From Bacteroidota bacterium (lineage in GTDB: Bacteria; Bacteroidota; Ignavibacteria; Ignavibacteriales; Melioribacteraceae), in assembly GCA_023381535.1 (NCBI GenBank), contig JAMCSN010000090.1:1-10046 (forward strand): DNA of 10,046 bases, written 5' to 3'. A model generated the notes under the pieces. The model ran no database searches and had not been told where the DNA came from. It saw only the letters and a program-made list of their open reading frames with translations. Of this stretch, positions 1-7,150 are shown piece after piece. Made by a program: the position numbers and the translations under genes. Numbering within the stretch: position 1 is the first letter of the stretch; every line of letters begins with the position of its first letter.

Positions 1-207
1 TAATGCATCGATACCATCAAAATCTGGTAATGTATTGTCGGAGAGAATTAAATCGAATTGTCTTTCTTCAATTACTTTAATGAAGTCAGCTTTGTAAAAG
101 ACACGAGTTATCTCACATTGGATACCTTCAATTTCCAACTGTGATCGTAACAATTCGGCATCAAATTCATTGTCTTCCAAGTGAAGAATTTTAATTACGC
201 TGTTCAT
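1..207 (-). CDS. Response regulator receiver domain, 5' part only (runs off the left edge)
   Basis: Only the first 69 codons lie in the window. They read as the N-terminal half of a CheY-like receiver domain. The acidic pocket is E11/D12 in LHLEDNEFD. The phospho-accepting aspartate is D57 in LILSDNTLPDFDG. The switch Thr and Lys would lie beyond the edge. The 'LSDNTLPDFDG' style is common in receivers at the front of REC-PAS-kinase hybrids, so the missing part may hold more domains; that is inference. I chose ATG at 207 because translation from there begins as receivers normally do. In-frame ATGs at 216 and 231 are possible, and none has a strong ribosome binding site. It lies about 95 bases downstream of the regulator at 303-740 on the same strand, so it probably belongs to the same signalling cluster. 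No convincing promoter or terminator was seen in the 208-302 gap. Confidence 0.85.
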   Translation of the reverse strand, partial: MNSVIKILHLEDNEFDAELLRSQLEIEGIQCEITRVFYKADFIKVIEERQFDLILSDNTLPDFDGIDAL

Positions 208-302
208 ATATACCATGCTTTCATTTAGCATGTAGTTTATAAATCAATTACATAAAGCAGAAACAATTTTTTTCTAGAATAGAAGATGTTGCGCCAAACG
301 GA

Positions 303-740
303 TTATGTCTCAATAGTTTCATTTATCAGTGCCCAAAACAAACCCAGATTTTTAACTGCTTCGATAAATTCTTGGAAGTCAACCGGTTTAACAACGTAAG
401 CATTTACTCCAAGTTTGTAACTTTCCACAAGATCTCTTTCTTCACGTGATGAAGTGAGCATCACAACCGGAATCAGTTTTAGTTTTTCATCTGTTTTAAT
501 AGTTCGAAGAACTTCGATCCCATCAACCTTCGGCATTTTTAAATCCAGAAGAATCACTGATAGAACGCCGTCTTCGCTTTCGGCAAATTTTCCTCTCTTA
601 TAAAGATAATCCAAAGCTTCTTCGCCGTCGCTGACGCAAATCACCTTATTTGCCAGCTTATATTCTTCCAGCGCAGCCAGTGTTAATTCTCTGTCTTTGG
701 GATTGTCTTCCGCGTACAAAATACTTTTCACTTTATACAT
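303..740 (-). CDS. Single-domain Rcp1/CheY-like response regulator
   Basis: This 145-residue protein is a complete receiver domain with no output domain. All phosphorylation residues are visible: acidic pair E11/D12, phospho-acceptor D66 in [12 protein letters not shown], switch T96 and K118 in the VVKP motif. The extended loop before D66 ([12 protein letters not shown]) and the C-terminal 'LGLFWALIN' are typical of the Rcp1 family, the partners of phytochrome-type histidine kinases. The start ATG is preceded by AAAGG with a 5-base spacer. It begins 21 bases after the stop of the histidine kinase gene at 762-3686, so the two are almost certainly co-transcribed and the kinase is its likely phosphodonor. 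Having no DNA-binding part, it probably acts by protein contact or as a phosphate relay, perhaps towards the second receiver protein at 1-207. The family call is firm; the pairing is inferred from position. Confidence 0.95.
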   Translation of the reverse strand: MYKVKSILYAEDNPKDRELTLAALEEYKLANKVICVSDGEEALDYLYKRGKFAESEDGVLSVILLDLKMPKVDGIEVLRTIKTDEKLKLIPVVMLTSSREERDLVESYKLGVNAYVVKPVDFQEFIEAVKNLGLFWALINETIET

Positions 741-761
741 AACAGCCTTTGTTTTGATTAA

Positions 762-3686
762 CTAATTTGAATTCATTGCTTTTTCGGGAAGCGAGAAATA
801 AAACGTTGCCCCTTTGCCAACCTCTCCTTCTGCCCAGGTTCTCCCACCATGTTTATGAATAATTCTCCGGACAGTTGCCAATCCAATTCCGGTTCCCTCA
901 TATTCATCGCTGCCGTGCAGACGCTGAAATACACCAAATAACTTGTTGGCATATTTCATATCGAATCCTACACCGTTATCCTTCACATAAATTATCGTTT
1001 CATTGTTCGACGTAGTATTTGAGCCGACTTCAATTGTCGGCGCATCTGCTTTGGATGAATACTTAACCGCATTTCCAAGAAGATTGGTAAGAACTATTTT
1101 CATGAGATTGGGATCAGCTTTCACAATGGGAAGTTCTTGAATTCCCCATTTTATTTTTTTGACTCTATTCGAATCCACTTCCTCCTTTACTTTAAGTATC
1201 AAATCATGAAGATGTACATCGGAAAGACTCAATTCGGCACGACCAACTTTTGAAAAATGAAGTAGGTCGTCAATAAGTAATCCCATCTCTTTGGATGATG
1301 AAGAGATGATCTTCAAATAACGGCTGCTCTTTTCGTTTAAGTTAGCGTTTTCATCTTTGTTCAGGAGATTAATGAAACCGTTTATATGTCTAAGCGGGGC
1401 TCGCAAATCGTGGGAGACAGAATATGAAAATGCCTCAAGTTCGCTATTCAACATTTGCAGTTGTTCGGTTCTTTCTTCAACACGCCGTTCAAGGTTTTCA
1501 TTTAGTTTTTTGATTTCTTCTTCGGCTCGTTTACGTTCCGTAATATCAAACGAAAGAATAAATACGCCTTCGGGCACAGGCTGCATGCTGAGTTCGAACC
1601 AACTTTGAAATCCATCAGGATAAATAAATTCATTCTCTAGAAAAATACTTTTGCGCTCGTTCATGCATCTTCGCAGAGCCGTAAACATTTCCGTTTTTCC
1701 TATACCAGGATAAAGTTCCACCATTGAACGTCCGATAAATTTTTCTTTATCCATTCGTCCCTGCTTTGCTGCGCTGTCATTCAAATAAACATACTTCCAA
1801 TCGAAATCGATTATCTGGCACCCTTCCAACATATTATCAAGAGTAGATCGAAATCGTTCCAAACTTTTTCTTAGCTCATCGGTGCGTTTTTCTACGCGCT
1901 GTTCAAGTTCCAAGTTTAATTTCTTCAATTCCTGCCCACGCAGGAATATCTCGGCTTCCATTTTTTCCATTCGTTCTTGAAGATTAGTTGTTTCTGCCGA
2001 GGGATTTACTCCGCGTTTTTTTTGAAGAACAAATTCGGTCACATCCTCAACGCGGTGAATAATATATTCTATATTTCCGTCGGCTCCAAAAACCGGCGAA
2101 TTAACGGGGCTCCAATATTTTTCTTCGAACGCGCCTAACTCTGATTCGGGATTGCGTACGTCATATTTTTGAATTGGCATTGTGTCGGCACTACCGTTCT
2201 TCAATACTCTTTCCAAAGAACTGCGAAGATTGCTAACTCCGTCGGCACTGGGGTTGTTGGGGTTATCGGGAAAAACGTCAAATAATCCCCGCCCCATAAT
2301 TTCTTCACGCTTTGTCATCGTTGCTTCAAGATAAGCATTGCTCGCGCCCACAATTGTCAAATCCGGTTTCAATATTAAATACATGCCCGGTACGGACTCG
2401 AAGAGAGCTCTAAACTGAAGGTGAATTTGCTCAATCTTTTTGTGTTCAGTGATATCTTCATTAACAGCAACAAAGTGAGTGATGTCGCCTTTGGTGTTAA
2501 CTATAGGTGAGATTGAAATCCGTTCCCAATAATATTCACCGTTCTTTTTCTTGTTACAGAGTTCACCGTTCCACTCTTTTCCGGAAGTTATTGTGTCCCA
2601 TAGTTCTTTATATAATTGAGATGCCGAATCGCCCGACTTAAGTATTCGCGGATTTTTCCCAATGACTTCATCACGAGTATAACCGGTAACCTCTGTAAAT
2701 TTAGCATTGACATATTCAATATTTCCCTGTCTATCCGTAATTACAACATAGTCCGGGCTTTGTTCAACAGCAAGCGAGAGTTTCTTCAGTTGTACTTCAG
2801 TTTTGGCGCGTTCTATTTCAAACCGATTTAGGTTAGAAGCGATCCACAAAATCGTAATGGACATTATTAAGGTTGTCCCAATCACCATTATAATCATTCC
2901 AAGAGAAGTTGAATAGATGCCCTCAGATTCACCTCTCCATCTAAACCAACCGAACAAAGCCGGAAGAAATATTGCGGCAAGAAACAAGCGGCGCATTGAA
3001 ATGCTGCTTTTCTCTTTGCCCATTAATACGGCTATCAATCCTTGATTAGATTTTAAGAATATTACACCGACTGAAAGTACAATGAACGTCAGCGATGTGT
3101 GCAGTGCCATTTTTGTATAGCTTGCAATACCGTACCCCTCTTCAATTTCATAGAAGTAGCCTAAGAATGCAGCCCAAGATATCAACAACGCGGTAGCATT
3201 GAAGAACAGAGAAAGATAAAAAGCTCGAATACTTTTTGCGTTCAGAAGAAATAACGATAAACCAATTACTAAGAATGTTAATGCTGTATTTGGCGCCATT
3301 CGCCCAGGTTGAGACGTTCCAATTGTACCCGCAGCTTCTTTAAAGAGAAGTTGGTCGATCTTAAAGTCTATCCCAAAAACAAATTCACAAAATGTTAATC
3401 CGCCAATTAATATAACTAATAGCGAAAACAGTGTAGCCGCAAGTTTTTCACTTTCATTGTTTTGTTCGCCGCTAAACAAGAAGAGAGCAATTCCGGCAAG
3501 AAGAAAGGCAACAGCCGTATTTGCTTTCATTGAAACAAAAGTCGGGTAAACACTTTTAAGGAATTGAATATCGAAAATCCAGCCAAGTATTACGAAGCAC
3601 GAAACGAGAATAACAAAAACACCGGCGGTTCTTGAAATCCTCCACAATGATTTTTCAGCGCTTGAAGGTTGTGGAAGATTAGTCAT
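762..3686 (-). CDS. Membrane PAS-PAS-PAS sensor histidine kinase with phytochrome-type kinase core
   Basis: This 974-residue protein is anchored in the inner membrane. Roughly eight hydrophobic helices (about residues 22-40, 54-72, 83-104, 129-148, 155-179, 194-212, 232-249, 262-284) form an N-terminal sensor. PAS domains follow at about 303-415 and 423-556 (the second of PAS_4 type, with EEKYWSPVNSP), then a coiled coil, a third PAS at about 611-718 and another coiled coil. The kinase core has the H-box with H759 in SVSHDLRAPLRHI, the N-box with N872 in LLGNAVKYS, DNGVGF at 903-908, the F-box around 917-920 and GTGIGL at 931-936, so it should be active. This HisKA type is shared with Cph1-like kinases, but no GAF or PHY domain is present, so light sensing is not indicated. 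The start ATG is preceded by GAGGG with a 6-base spacer and overlaps a small upstream ORF by ATGA. The stimulus is unknown. Confidence 0.95.
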   Translation of the reverse strand: MTNLPQPSSAEKSLWRISRTAGVFVILVSCFVILGWIFDIQFLKSVYPTFVSMKANTAVAFLLAGIALFLFSGEQNNESEKLAATLFSLLVILIGGLTFCEFVFGIDFKIDQLLFKEAAGTIGTSQPGRMAPNTALTFLVIGLSLFLLNAKSIRAFYLSLFFNATALLISWAAFLGYFYEIEEGYGIASYTKMALHTSLTFIVLSVGVIFLKSNQGLIAVLMGKEKSSISMRRLFLAAIFLPALFGWFRWRGESEGIYSTSLGMIIMVIGTTLIMSITILWIASNLNRFEIERAKTEVQLKKLSLAVEQSPDYVVITDRQGNIEYVNAKFTEVTGYTRDEVIGKNPRILKSGDSASQLYKELWDTITSGKEWNGELCNKKKNGEYYWERISISPIVNTKGDITHFVAVNEDITEHKKIEQIHLQFRALFESVPGMYLILKPDLTIVGASNAYLEATMTKREEIMGRGLFDVFPDNPNNPSADGVSNLRSSLERVLKNGSADTMPIQKYDVRNPESELGAFEEKYWSPVNSPVFGADGNIEYIIHRVEDVTEFVLQKKRGVNPSAETTNLQERMEKMEAEIFLRGQELKKLNLELEQRVEKRTDELRKSLERFRSTLDNMLEGCQIIDFDWKYVYLNDSAAKQGRMDKEKFIGRSMVELYPGIGKTEMFTALRRCMNERKSIFLENEFIYPDGFQSWFELSMQPVPEGVFILSFDITERKRAEEEIKKLNENLERRVEERTEQLQMLNSELEAFSYSVSHDLRAPLRHINGFINLLNKDENANLNEKSSRYLKIISSSSKEMGLLIDDLLHFSKVGRAELSLSDVHLHDLILKVKEEVDSNRVKKIKWGIQELPIVKADPNLMKIVLTNLLGNAVKYSSKADAPTIEVGSNTTSNNETIIYVKDNGVGFDMKYANKLFGVFQRLHGSDEYEGTGIGLATVRRIIHKHGGRTWAEGEVGKGATFYFSLPEKAMNSN

Positions 3687-3823
3687 AAACCACCCTCATG
3701 TGTCTTAGTCTGCATGGGTGCATAAGTGGTTTGTAAAAGGCGGCCAGCTATATAAAAATTTGATAAAGCGACTGATGTCAATCCGAACGATCTATTCGAA
3801 ATTTTTTCAAATCGGATTTTCAT
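3683..3823 (-). CDS. Possible 46-residue leader ORF overlapping the kinase start
   Basis: A short open frame opens with ATG at 3823 and ends with TGA at 3683-3685, so its stop overlaps the kinase ATG in the four bases ATGA. It has one of the strongest ribosome binding sites in the window: AAAGGGGG at 3827-3834, spaced correctly. The predicted product is 46 residues, begins MKIRFEKISNRSFG, ends with KTHEGGL, and has no clear membrane helix or known motif. The arrangement is that of translational coupling: ribosomes finishing this ORF would restart on the kinase, whose own binding site lies within the last codons of the ORF. Whether the peptide itself matters or only its translation does is unknown. 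I do not recognise it, and a chance ORF in a 5' leader remains possible. Confidence 0.45.
   Translation of the reverse strand: MKIRFEKISNRSFGLTSVALSNFYIAGRLLQTTYAPMQTKTHEGGL
3780..3818. repeat. 7-bp inverted repeat inside the kinase leader
   Basis: AATCCGA at 3780-3786 and TCGGATT at 3812-3818 are perfect inverted arms separated by 25 AT-rich bases. They lie within the small upstream ORF, close to its ribosome binding site. They could form an RNA hairpin or a protein-binding site, but arms this short in AT-rich DNA can also arise by chance. Confidence 0.3.
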
Positions 3824-4088
3824 AAGCCCCCTTTCTTTTTCTACTTATTAAAATCGTAGTCCAGACAATTTGAATTTACGCGGTTATTCCCTTTTACGCA
3901 ATACATAATTAGAACTATTAAAACTTAAAAAAAGTTCAGTCCTTTCCCCCGGCAGAAAATAAAGAGGTTGGTGCTAAAAAGAGTGTGTTGTTGACTTATG
4001 GTTAATTAGAAAGTTTTCTTTTCCTTGCTCGAATATGAATCGATAAATAACTAAATACATCTTCGAAATTACCGAGGATGAAGCGTTA
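3824..4088. other. Intergenic stretch between acyl-CoA ligase and kinase leader
   Basis: Together with the small ORF at 3683-3823, this makes a roughly 400-base gap between two large genes. The part next to the leader ORF holds a candidate promoter (3873-3901). No good terminator hairpin with a T-tract follows the ligase stop. Two very short minus-strand ORFs (28 and 20 codons) can be read here but have no ribosome binding site worth naming. I see no RNA gene or riboswitch motif I recognise. Confidence 0.5.
3873..3901 (-). promoter_or_regulatory. Candidate sigma-70-like promoter for the kinase operon
   Basis: Reading the minus strand, TTGCGT (3896-3901) and TAAATT (3873-3878) are separated by 17 bases. 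This would start RNA near 3866, leaving about 43 bases before the leader ORF at 3823. Both boxes are imperfect and the region is AT-rich, so this is a candidate only. Confidence 0.35.
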
Positions 4089-5912
4089 CTAAGCTTCCAA
4101 TCCTTTATACATATCTTCAATTAAGTCTTTGTAACGCTCTTCGATAACTTTTCTTTTTACTTTGAGAGAAGGGGTAAGCTCCCCGGTCTCGATTGTAAAT
4201 GGTTTATCCAGAATCGCAAATTTTCGGACGCGCTCAAAGTTTGCAAGTTTTTTCTGGAATGAATCAAGTTCTTTATCCAGTAATTCATAAATCTGTTTCA
4301 TATCAACTAGTTCTTCTACTGTCTTGTATTGGATTCTGTTCGCATCGGCATATTCTTTCAATGCTTCATAATCGGGGACAATCAATGCGCTCAAAAACAT
4401 TCTGCGGTCGCCTATCAATATAAACTGATCAATATATTTGCTGGCGAGGAACATGTTTTCGATCGGTGTCGGCGCAATATATTTTCCGCCGGAAGTTTTG
4501 AACAAATGTTTTTTTCTATCAGTGATAATTAAGAATCCTTCGGCATCGAACACGCCAATGTCTCCCGTATAAAGCCAACCGTCCTTTACTGTTTCTTCCG
4601 TTTCCTTTTTATTCCTGTAGTAGCCTTGCATAATGTTCGGTCCGTAAGCAAGAATCTCTCCGTCCTTTGCAATTTTAATTTCAACGCCAGGCATGGTTTT
4701 TCCAACGGTACCGAATTTATAATCGTTCACTCTATTAGCAGCAATAACGGGTGATGATTCGGTCAAACCGTAACCTTCTATAATCAGCATGCCGGCTGCT
4801 TCAAAGAATTGTCCCAACTCTCTTGCAAGTGCTGCGCCGCCCGAAATAAAGAACCTTAATTTTCCGCCGGTCTTCTCTCTTAACTTTCCGAAGACGAGTT
4901 TATCGGCAAGTTTGTGTTTAAGCGAAAGAAAAATTGGAATGGGCTGACCGGATTTTTTTGCAACGTGATATTCCTTTCCGATTTCGATTGCCCAATTAAA
5001 AATTTTCTGTTTCTTCTCCGGCTGACTTTCTACGTTCCGTTTTATCTTGCTGTACATCCTTTCGAACAAGCGCGGCACTGCAGTCATTATCGTCGGTTTA
5101 ATATCTTCCATGTTGCTCGCAATTTTTTCGATACTCTCAGCGTACGCAATCTGCCCGCCGCACGAAAACGCGGTGTAATAGCCGCCCATTCTTTCAAAAA
5201 TATGACAAAGCGGAAGGAACGAAAGAAAAACATCCGTCTCGCCTATATCGAAAATTTCGTGAGCAGCTTTTACGTTCGACACAATATTTTTATGCGTGAG
5301 CATTACACCTTTCGGTTCGCCGGTTGTGCCGGAAGTATAAATGATTGTACACAGTTCGTTCTCTTGACACATCTTTGCAGTCTCTTCAAAGTAATTTGGG
5401 TGATCACTCTTAAACGCCATTCCCTTCGACTGTATATCTTGAAAATTAAAAACCTCCTTTTCGCTTCCCTTGTCTTCCGGATTCATTACAACAATAAATT
5501 TTAGATGACGACAATTGTTCCGGACTTTCAAAATTTTATTCAGATGAAATTTATTCGATACAACAATTCCTACGGATTCAGAATTATTTAGAATGAATTC
5601 TATGGTTTCGGAAGTTGAAATCGGGTAGAGAGGAACATCGACAGCACAAAGACTCAGAATAGCCATATCGGAATAAACCCATTCCGGGCGGTTCTCGGCA
5701 ATGATGGCAACTTTATCGCCGCGTTTTACACCCAGCGACGCCAGCCCCAACGCAAAAGTTTCCGTGTTGTTGTAAACTTCATCATACTTAATGTCTGTCC
5801 ATTTGTCGCTCACCTTGTATTTTAGGACCGGTCTTTCTTTTCCTTTTCCAAAATCTTTTGTGATGATTTGAAACAACTGCGGAATTGTTTTGAAGTCTTT
5901 ATAAATGGGCAT
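4089..5912 (-). CDS. Long-chain fatty acid-CoA ligase (AMP-forming)
   Basis: This 607-residue enzyme belongs to the adenylate-forming (ANL) superfamily. It activates a fatty acid with ATP to an acyl-AMP and transfers the acyl group to coenzyme A, for beta-oxidation or lipid synthesis. Counting from the ATG at 5912, the ATP-binding P-loop YTSGTTGEPKG starts near residue 192, YGLTE is near 381-385, YTGD near 448-451 with the hinge Arg in TDRKK near 466, and the C-terminal lysine of LTPSLKVKRK near 584. The overall length and the TSGGKYIAPTPIEN stretch fit the bacterial long-chain ligases (FadD/FAA-like). A longer frame with TTG at 5927 exists, but AGGAG sits 6 bases before the ATG at 5912 and would lie inside that extension, so ATG at 5912 is preferred. 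Chain length preference cannot be read from the sequence. No partner gene adjoins it. Confidence 0.95.
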   Translation of the reverse strand: MPIYKDFKTIPQLFQIITKDFGKGKERPVLKYKVSDKWTDIKYDEVYNNTETFALGLASLGVKRGDKVAIIAENRPEWVYSDMAILSLCAVDVPLYPISTSETIEFILNNSESVGIVVSNKFHLNKILKVRNNCRHLKFIVVMNPEDKGSEKEVFNFQDIQSKGMAFKSDHPNYFEETAKMCQENELCTIIYTSGTTGEPKGVMLTHKNIVSNVKAAHEIFDIGETDVFLSFLPLCHIFERMGGYYTAFSCGGQIAYAESIEKIASNMEDIKPTIMTAVPRLFERMYSKIKRNVESQPEKKQKIFNWAIEIGKEYHVAKKSGQPIPIFLSLKHKLADKLVFGKLREKTGGKLRFFISGGAALARELGQFFEAAGMLIIEGYGLTESSPVIAANRVNDYKFGTVGKTMPGVEIKIAKDGEILAYGPNIMQGYYRNKKETEETVKDGWLYTGDIGVFDAEGFLIITDRKKHLFKTSGGKYIAPTPIENMFLASKYIDQFILIGDRRMFLSALIVPDYEALKEYADANRIQYKTVEELVDMKQIYELLDKELDSFQKKLANFERVRKFAILDKPFTIETGELTPSLKVKRKVIEERYKDLIEDMYKGLEA

Positions 5913-5916
5913 GAAT

Positions 5917-5923
5917 CTCTCCT
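5917..5923 (-). promoter_or_regulatory. Ribosome binding site fixing the ligase start
   Basis: The minus strand reads AGGAGAG followed by ATTC and ATG. AGGAG is 6 bases from the ATG at 5912. The site overlaps codons 2-4 of the longer TTG-initiated frame, which argues against that start. Confidence 0.8.
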
Positions 5924-5938
5924 GCAAAATTTTGTGTC

Positions 5939-5967
5939 AATTTAGTTTGGGTCTATCTAAAAAGCAA
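5939..5967 (-). promoter_or_regulatory. Candidate promoter for the acyl-CoA ligase
   Basis: On the minus strand TTGCTT (5962-5967) and TAAATT (5939-5944) are 17 bases apart. RNA would start near 5932, giving a leader of about 20 bases that just holds the ribosome binding site. The -10 matches the candidate box before the kinase operon. This is weak evidence from box matching alone. Confidence 0.35.
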
Positions 5968-6084
5968 CAAAGGATTCCGAATTTATTTCTGAATAAGTCG
6001 TTATGTCTTGAAATGAATTTAAATTAAAGAATTTTACTACAGTGCAAGTATAAGTATTGAACAATTGAAATTAGTGAAATGAAA

Positions 6085-6420
6085 TTACTTTGACCAGATA
6101 TCTCCATCAACGACCGGCGTAACACAGATCAACGGATTCTGCGGCACGTTAAATTTCGCAAAAATTTCTTCGAACAATCTGTACTGCAAACCGTTTGATT
6201 CCAGTTTGGAAAATCTTTTGTACGACATGAATTTACCCGCTTTATTCTGCGGTGCATCGAAATTATATGCGCTCCCAAAATCTTTCTTTGCGTTGGATTT
6301 TAGAAAGGTAATTTTCGATTCGTCACTGCCTTCATGCTCATAAGCTTTCGCTTTGAATGCTGTAACGTAGCCGTTAACGATAATCAGATAAATGTTCAGA
6401 ATTGTTTCCAGTTCAATTTC
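6085..6420 (-). CDS. Startless open frame, probable C-terminal part of the membrane protein gene or a coupled small gene
   Basis: A 111-codon frame ending with TAA at 6085-6087 overlaps the end of the seven-helix gene (stop at 6413-6415) in another phase. Its composition looks coding: a hydrophobic start (LETILNIYLIIVNGYV), then a soluble stretch with SKLESNGLQYRLFEEIFAKF and an end VVDGDIWSK. It has no ATG, GTG or TTG before codon 65 (ATG at 6226-6228), and the frame is closed upstream by TGA at 6445-6447. Removing one A from the six-A run at 6422-6427 would join it directly to the membrane protein, giving about 332 residues. Alternatives are a rare CTG start at 6411, just after the upstream TGA and 7 bases after AAGGA, or programmed frameshifting. 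I do not recognise a domain. The frame is well supported; how it is translated is not. Confidence 0.6.
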   Translation of the reverse strand, partial: EIELETILNIYLIIVNGYVTAFKAKAYEHEGSDESKITFLKSNAKKDFGSAYNFDAPQNKAGKFMSYKRFSKLESNGLQYRLFEEIFAKFNVPQNPLICVTPVVDGDIWSK

Positions 6421-7084
6421 CTTTTTTGAGTTCGGTTTTATTTTTCAAGACAAATAACGTTAGAAATGTTGCGAAGATGAATGCCATTTTACAAAGCAAA
6501 CTTTCCACAGCAGAAATAAAACCCGGCGAGAACAAAGCAATAATCATTGCCGGCATAAATGTGAAAAGGTAACCAAAAAACATCAGCCTGGTTAATGACT
6601 TGGATTTTTTCTCGGTTTCGGCGCCCCATTTTTTGTTAAGAATAATCATCGAAGCTATTATCGGCAAATAATAAAACGTAGCATATAGCGGTCCCAACGG
6701 GTAATGATAACTTGCATAGAGCACCGTGCATTTGGTTACGGCAAACTCATTCAAAACGAACGGATAATAAACAATAAAAAATAACGCTGGAATAAAAATT
6801 GCATAGTGATAGTCCTTCTGACGGTTAGCAAATTTCAACACTGTGAACAAACCTAGCGGCGGCAAAAGTGAAATATCTAAAAACGCAAAGTAGATGAAAA
6901 GCTGTTTCTGCAATCCGGCAAAACAAATTAAGAACTCGATGAATTGGTATCCGAACAAAAGAAGAATTGTAGCAATAACAAGTTTATTGATGGCGTTTTT
7001 CTCTGCAAAGACAAAAAGATTGATTACAAAAACAAATTCTATGCAAGCAATTAAGAGAGAAGTTATGCCATCAAGATTATTCAT
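6413..7084 (-). CDS. Seven-helix integral membrane protein of unknown function
   Basis: The 223-residue product is almost entirely hydrophobic, with about seven membrane helices near residues 7-27, 33-57, 60-85, 93-111, 131-150, 165-187 and 191-213. A charged loop (KKWGAETEKKSKSLTR, about 151-166) lies between helices 5 and 6. The number and spacing of helices resemble the seven-helix sensor regions placed at the front of some bacterial kinases and cyclases, but no motif lets me name it. The ATG at 7084 is the only normal start after an in-frame TGA at 7091-7093, and it has no clear Shine-Dalgarno. The frame closes seven codons after helix 7, right at a six-A run, and an open frame continues in another phase (6085-6420), so the true protein may be longer with a soluble C-terminal domain. 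It lies between the nitrilase and ligase genes with no obvious functional link. Confidence 0.8.
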   Translation of the reverse strand: MNNLDGITSLLIACIEFVFVINLFVFAEKNAINKLVIATILLLFGYQFIEFLICFAGLQKQLFIYFAFLDISLLPPLGLFTVLKFANRQKDYHYAIFIPALFFIVYYPFVLNEFAVTKCTVLYASYHYPLGPLYATFYYLPIIASMIILNKKWGAETEKKSKSLTRLMFFGYLFTFMPAMIIALFSPGFISAVESLLCKMAFIFATFLTLFVLKNKTELKKGN

Positions 7085-7100
7085 AATTTGTCAGTAATAA

Positions 7101-7128
7101 TTTTTATCACAAAAAATTGGTAAGTCAA
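7101..7128 (-). promoter_or_regulatory. Candidate promoter for the seven-helix membrane protein
   Basis: On the minus strand TTGACT (7123-7128) is followed after 16 bases by TAAAAA (7101-7106). RNA would start about 10 bases before the ATG at 7084, which fits a short leader without a ribosome binding site. The -35 is good and the -10 is weak. Confidence 0.4.
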
Positions 7129-7150
7129 CAATTACGGCACATAAATGATT

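Noticed and set aside
225..302. TATAAA box before the partial receiver gene as a promoter
   Set aside because: No -35 box at a proper distance, and the gene may simply be read from the kinase operon.
1357..1608. Plus-strand open frame opposite the kinase H-box region
   Set aside because: Antisense shadow of conserved kinase sequence with serine/arginine-rich noise composition.
3940..3960. CCGGGGGAAAGGA stretch on the minus strand as a riboswitch or ribosome site
   Set aside because: No start codon follows at a suitable distance and the surrounding bases do not match a riboswitch core I know.
3960..4062. 28-codon minus-strand ORF (starts MYLVIYRF) just after the ligase gene
   Set aside because: No adequate ribosome binding site, no coding signal, and it stops far from the next gene.
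4058..4082. Imperfect hairpin CATC...GATG after the ligase stop as a terminator
   Set aside because: The stem is short and interrupted by a mismatch and lacks a T-tract, so it does not meet the standard for a terminator.
4914..5504. 196-codon plus-strand open frame inside the acyl-CoA ligase gene
   Set aside because: It lies wholly antisense to a well-conserved enzyme, has no ribosome site or recognisable motif, and its Phe/Lys-rich composition is what the opposite strand of the ligase would give.
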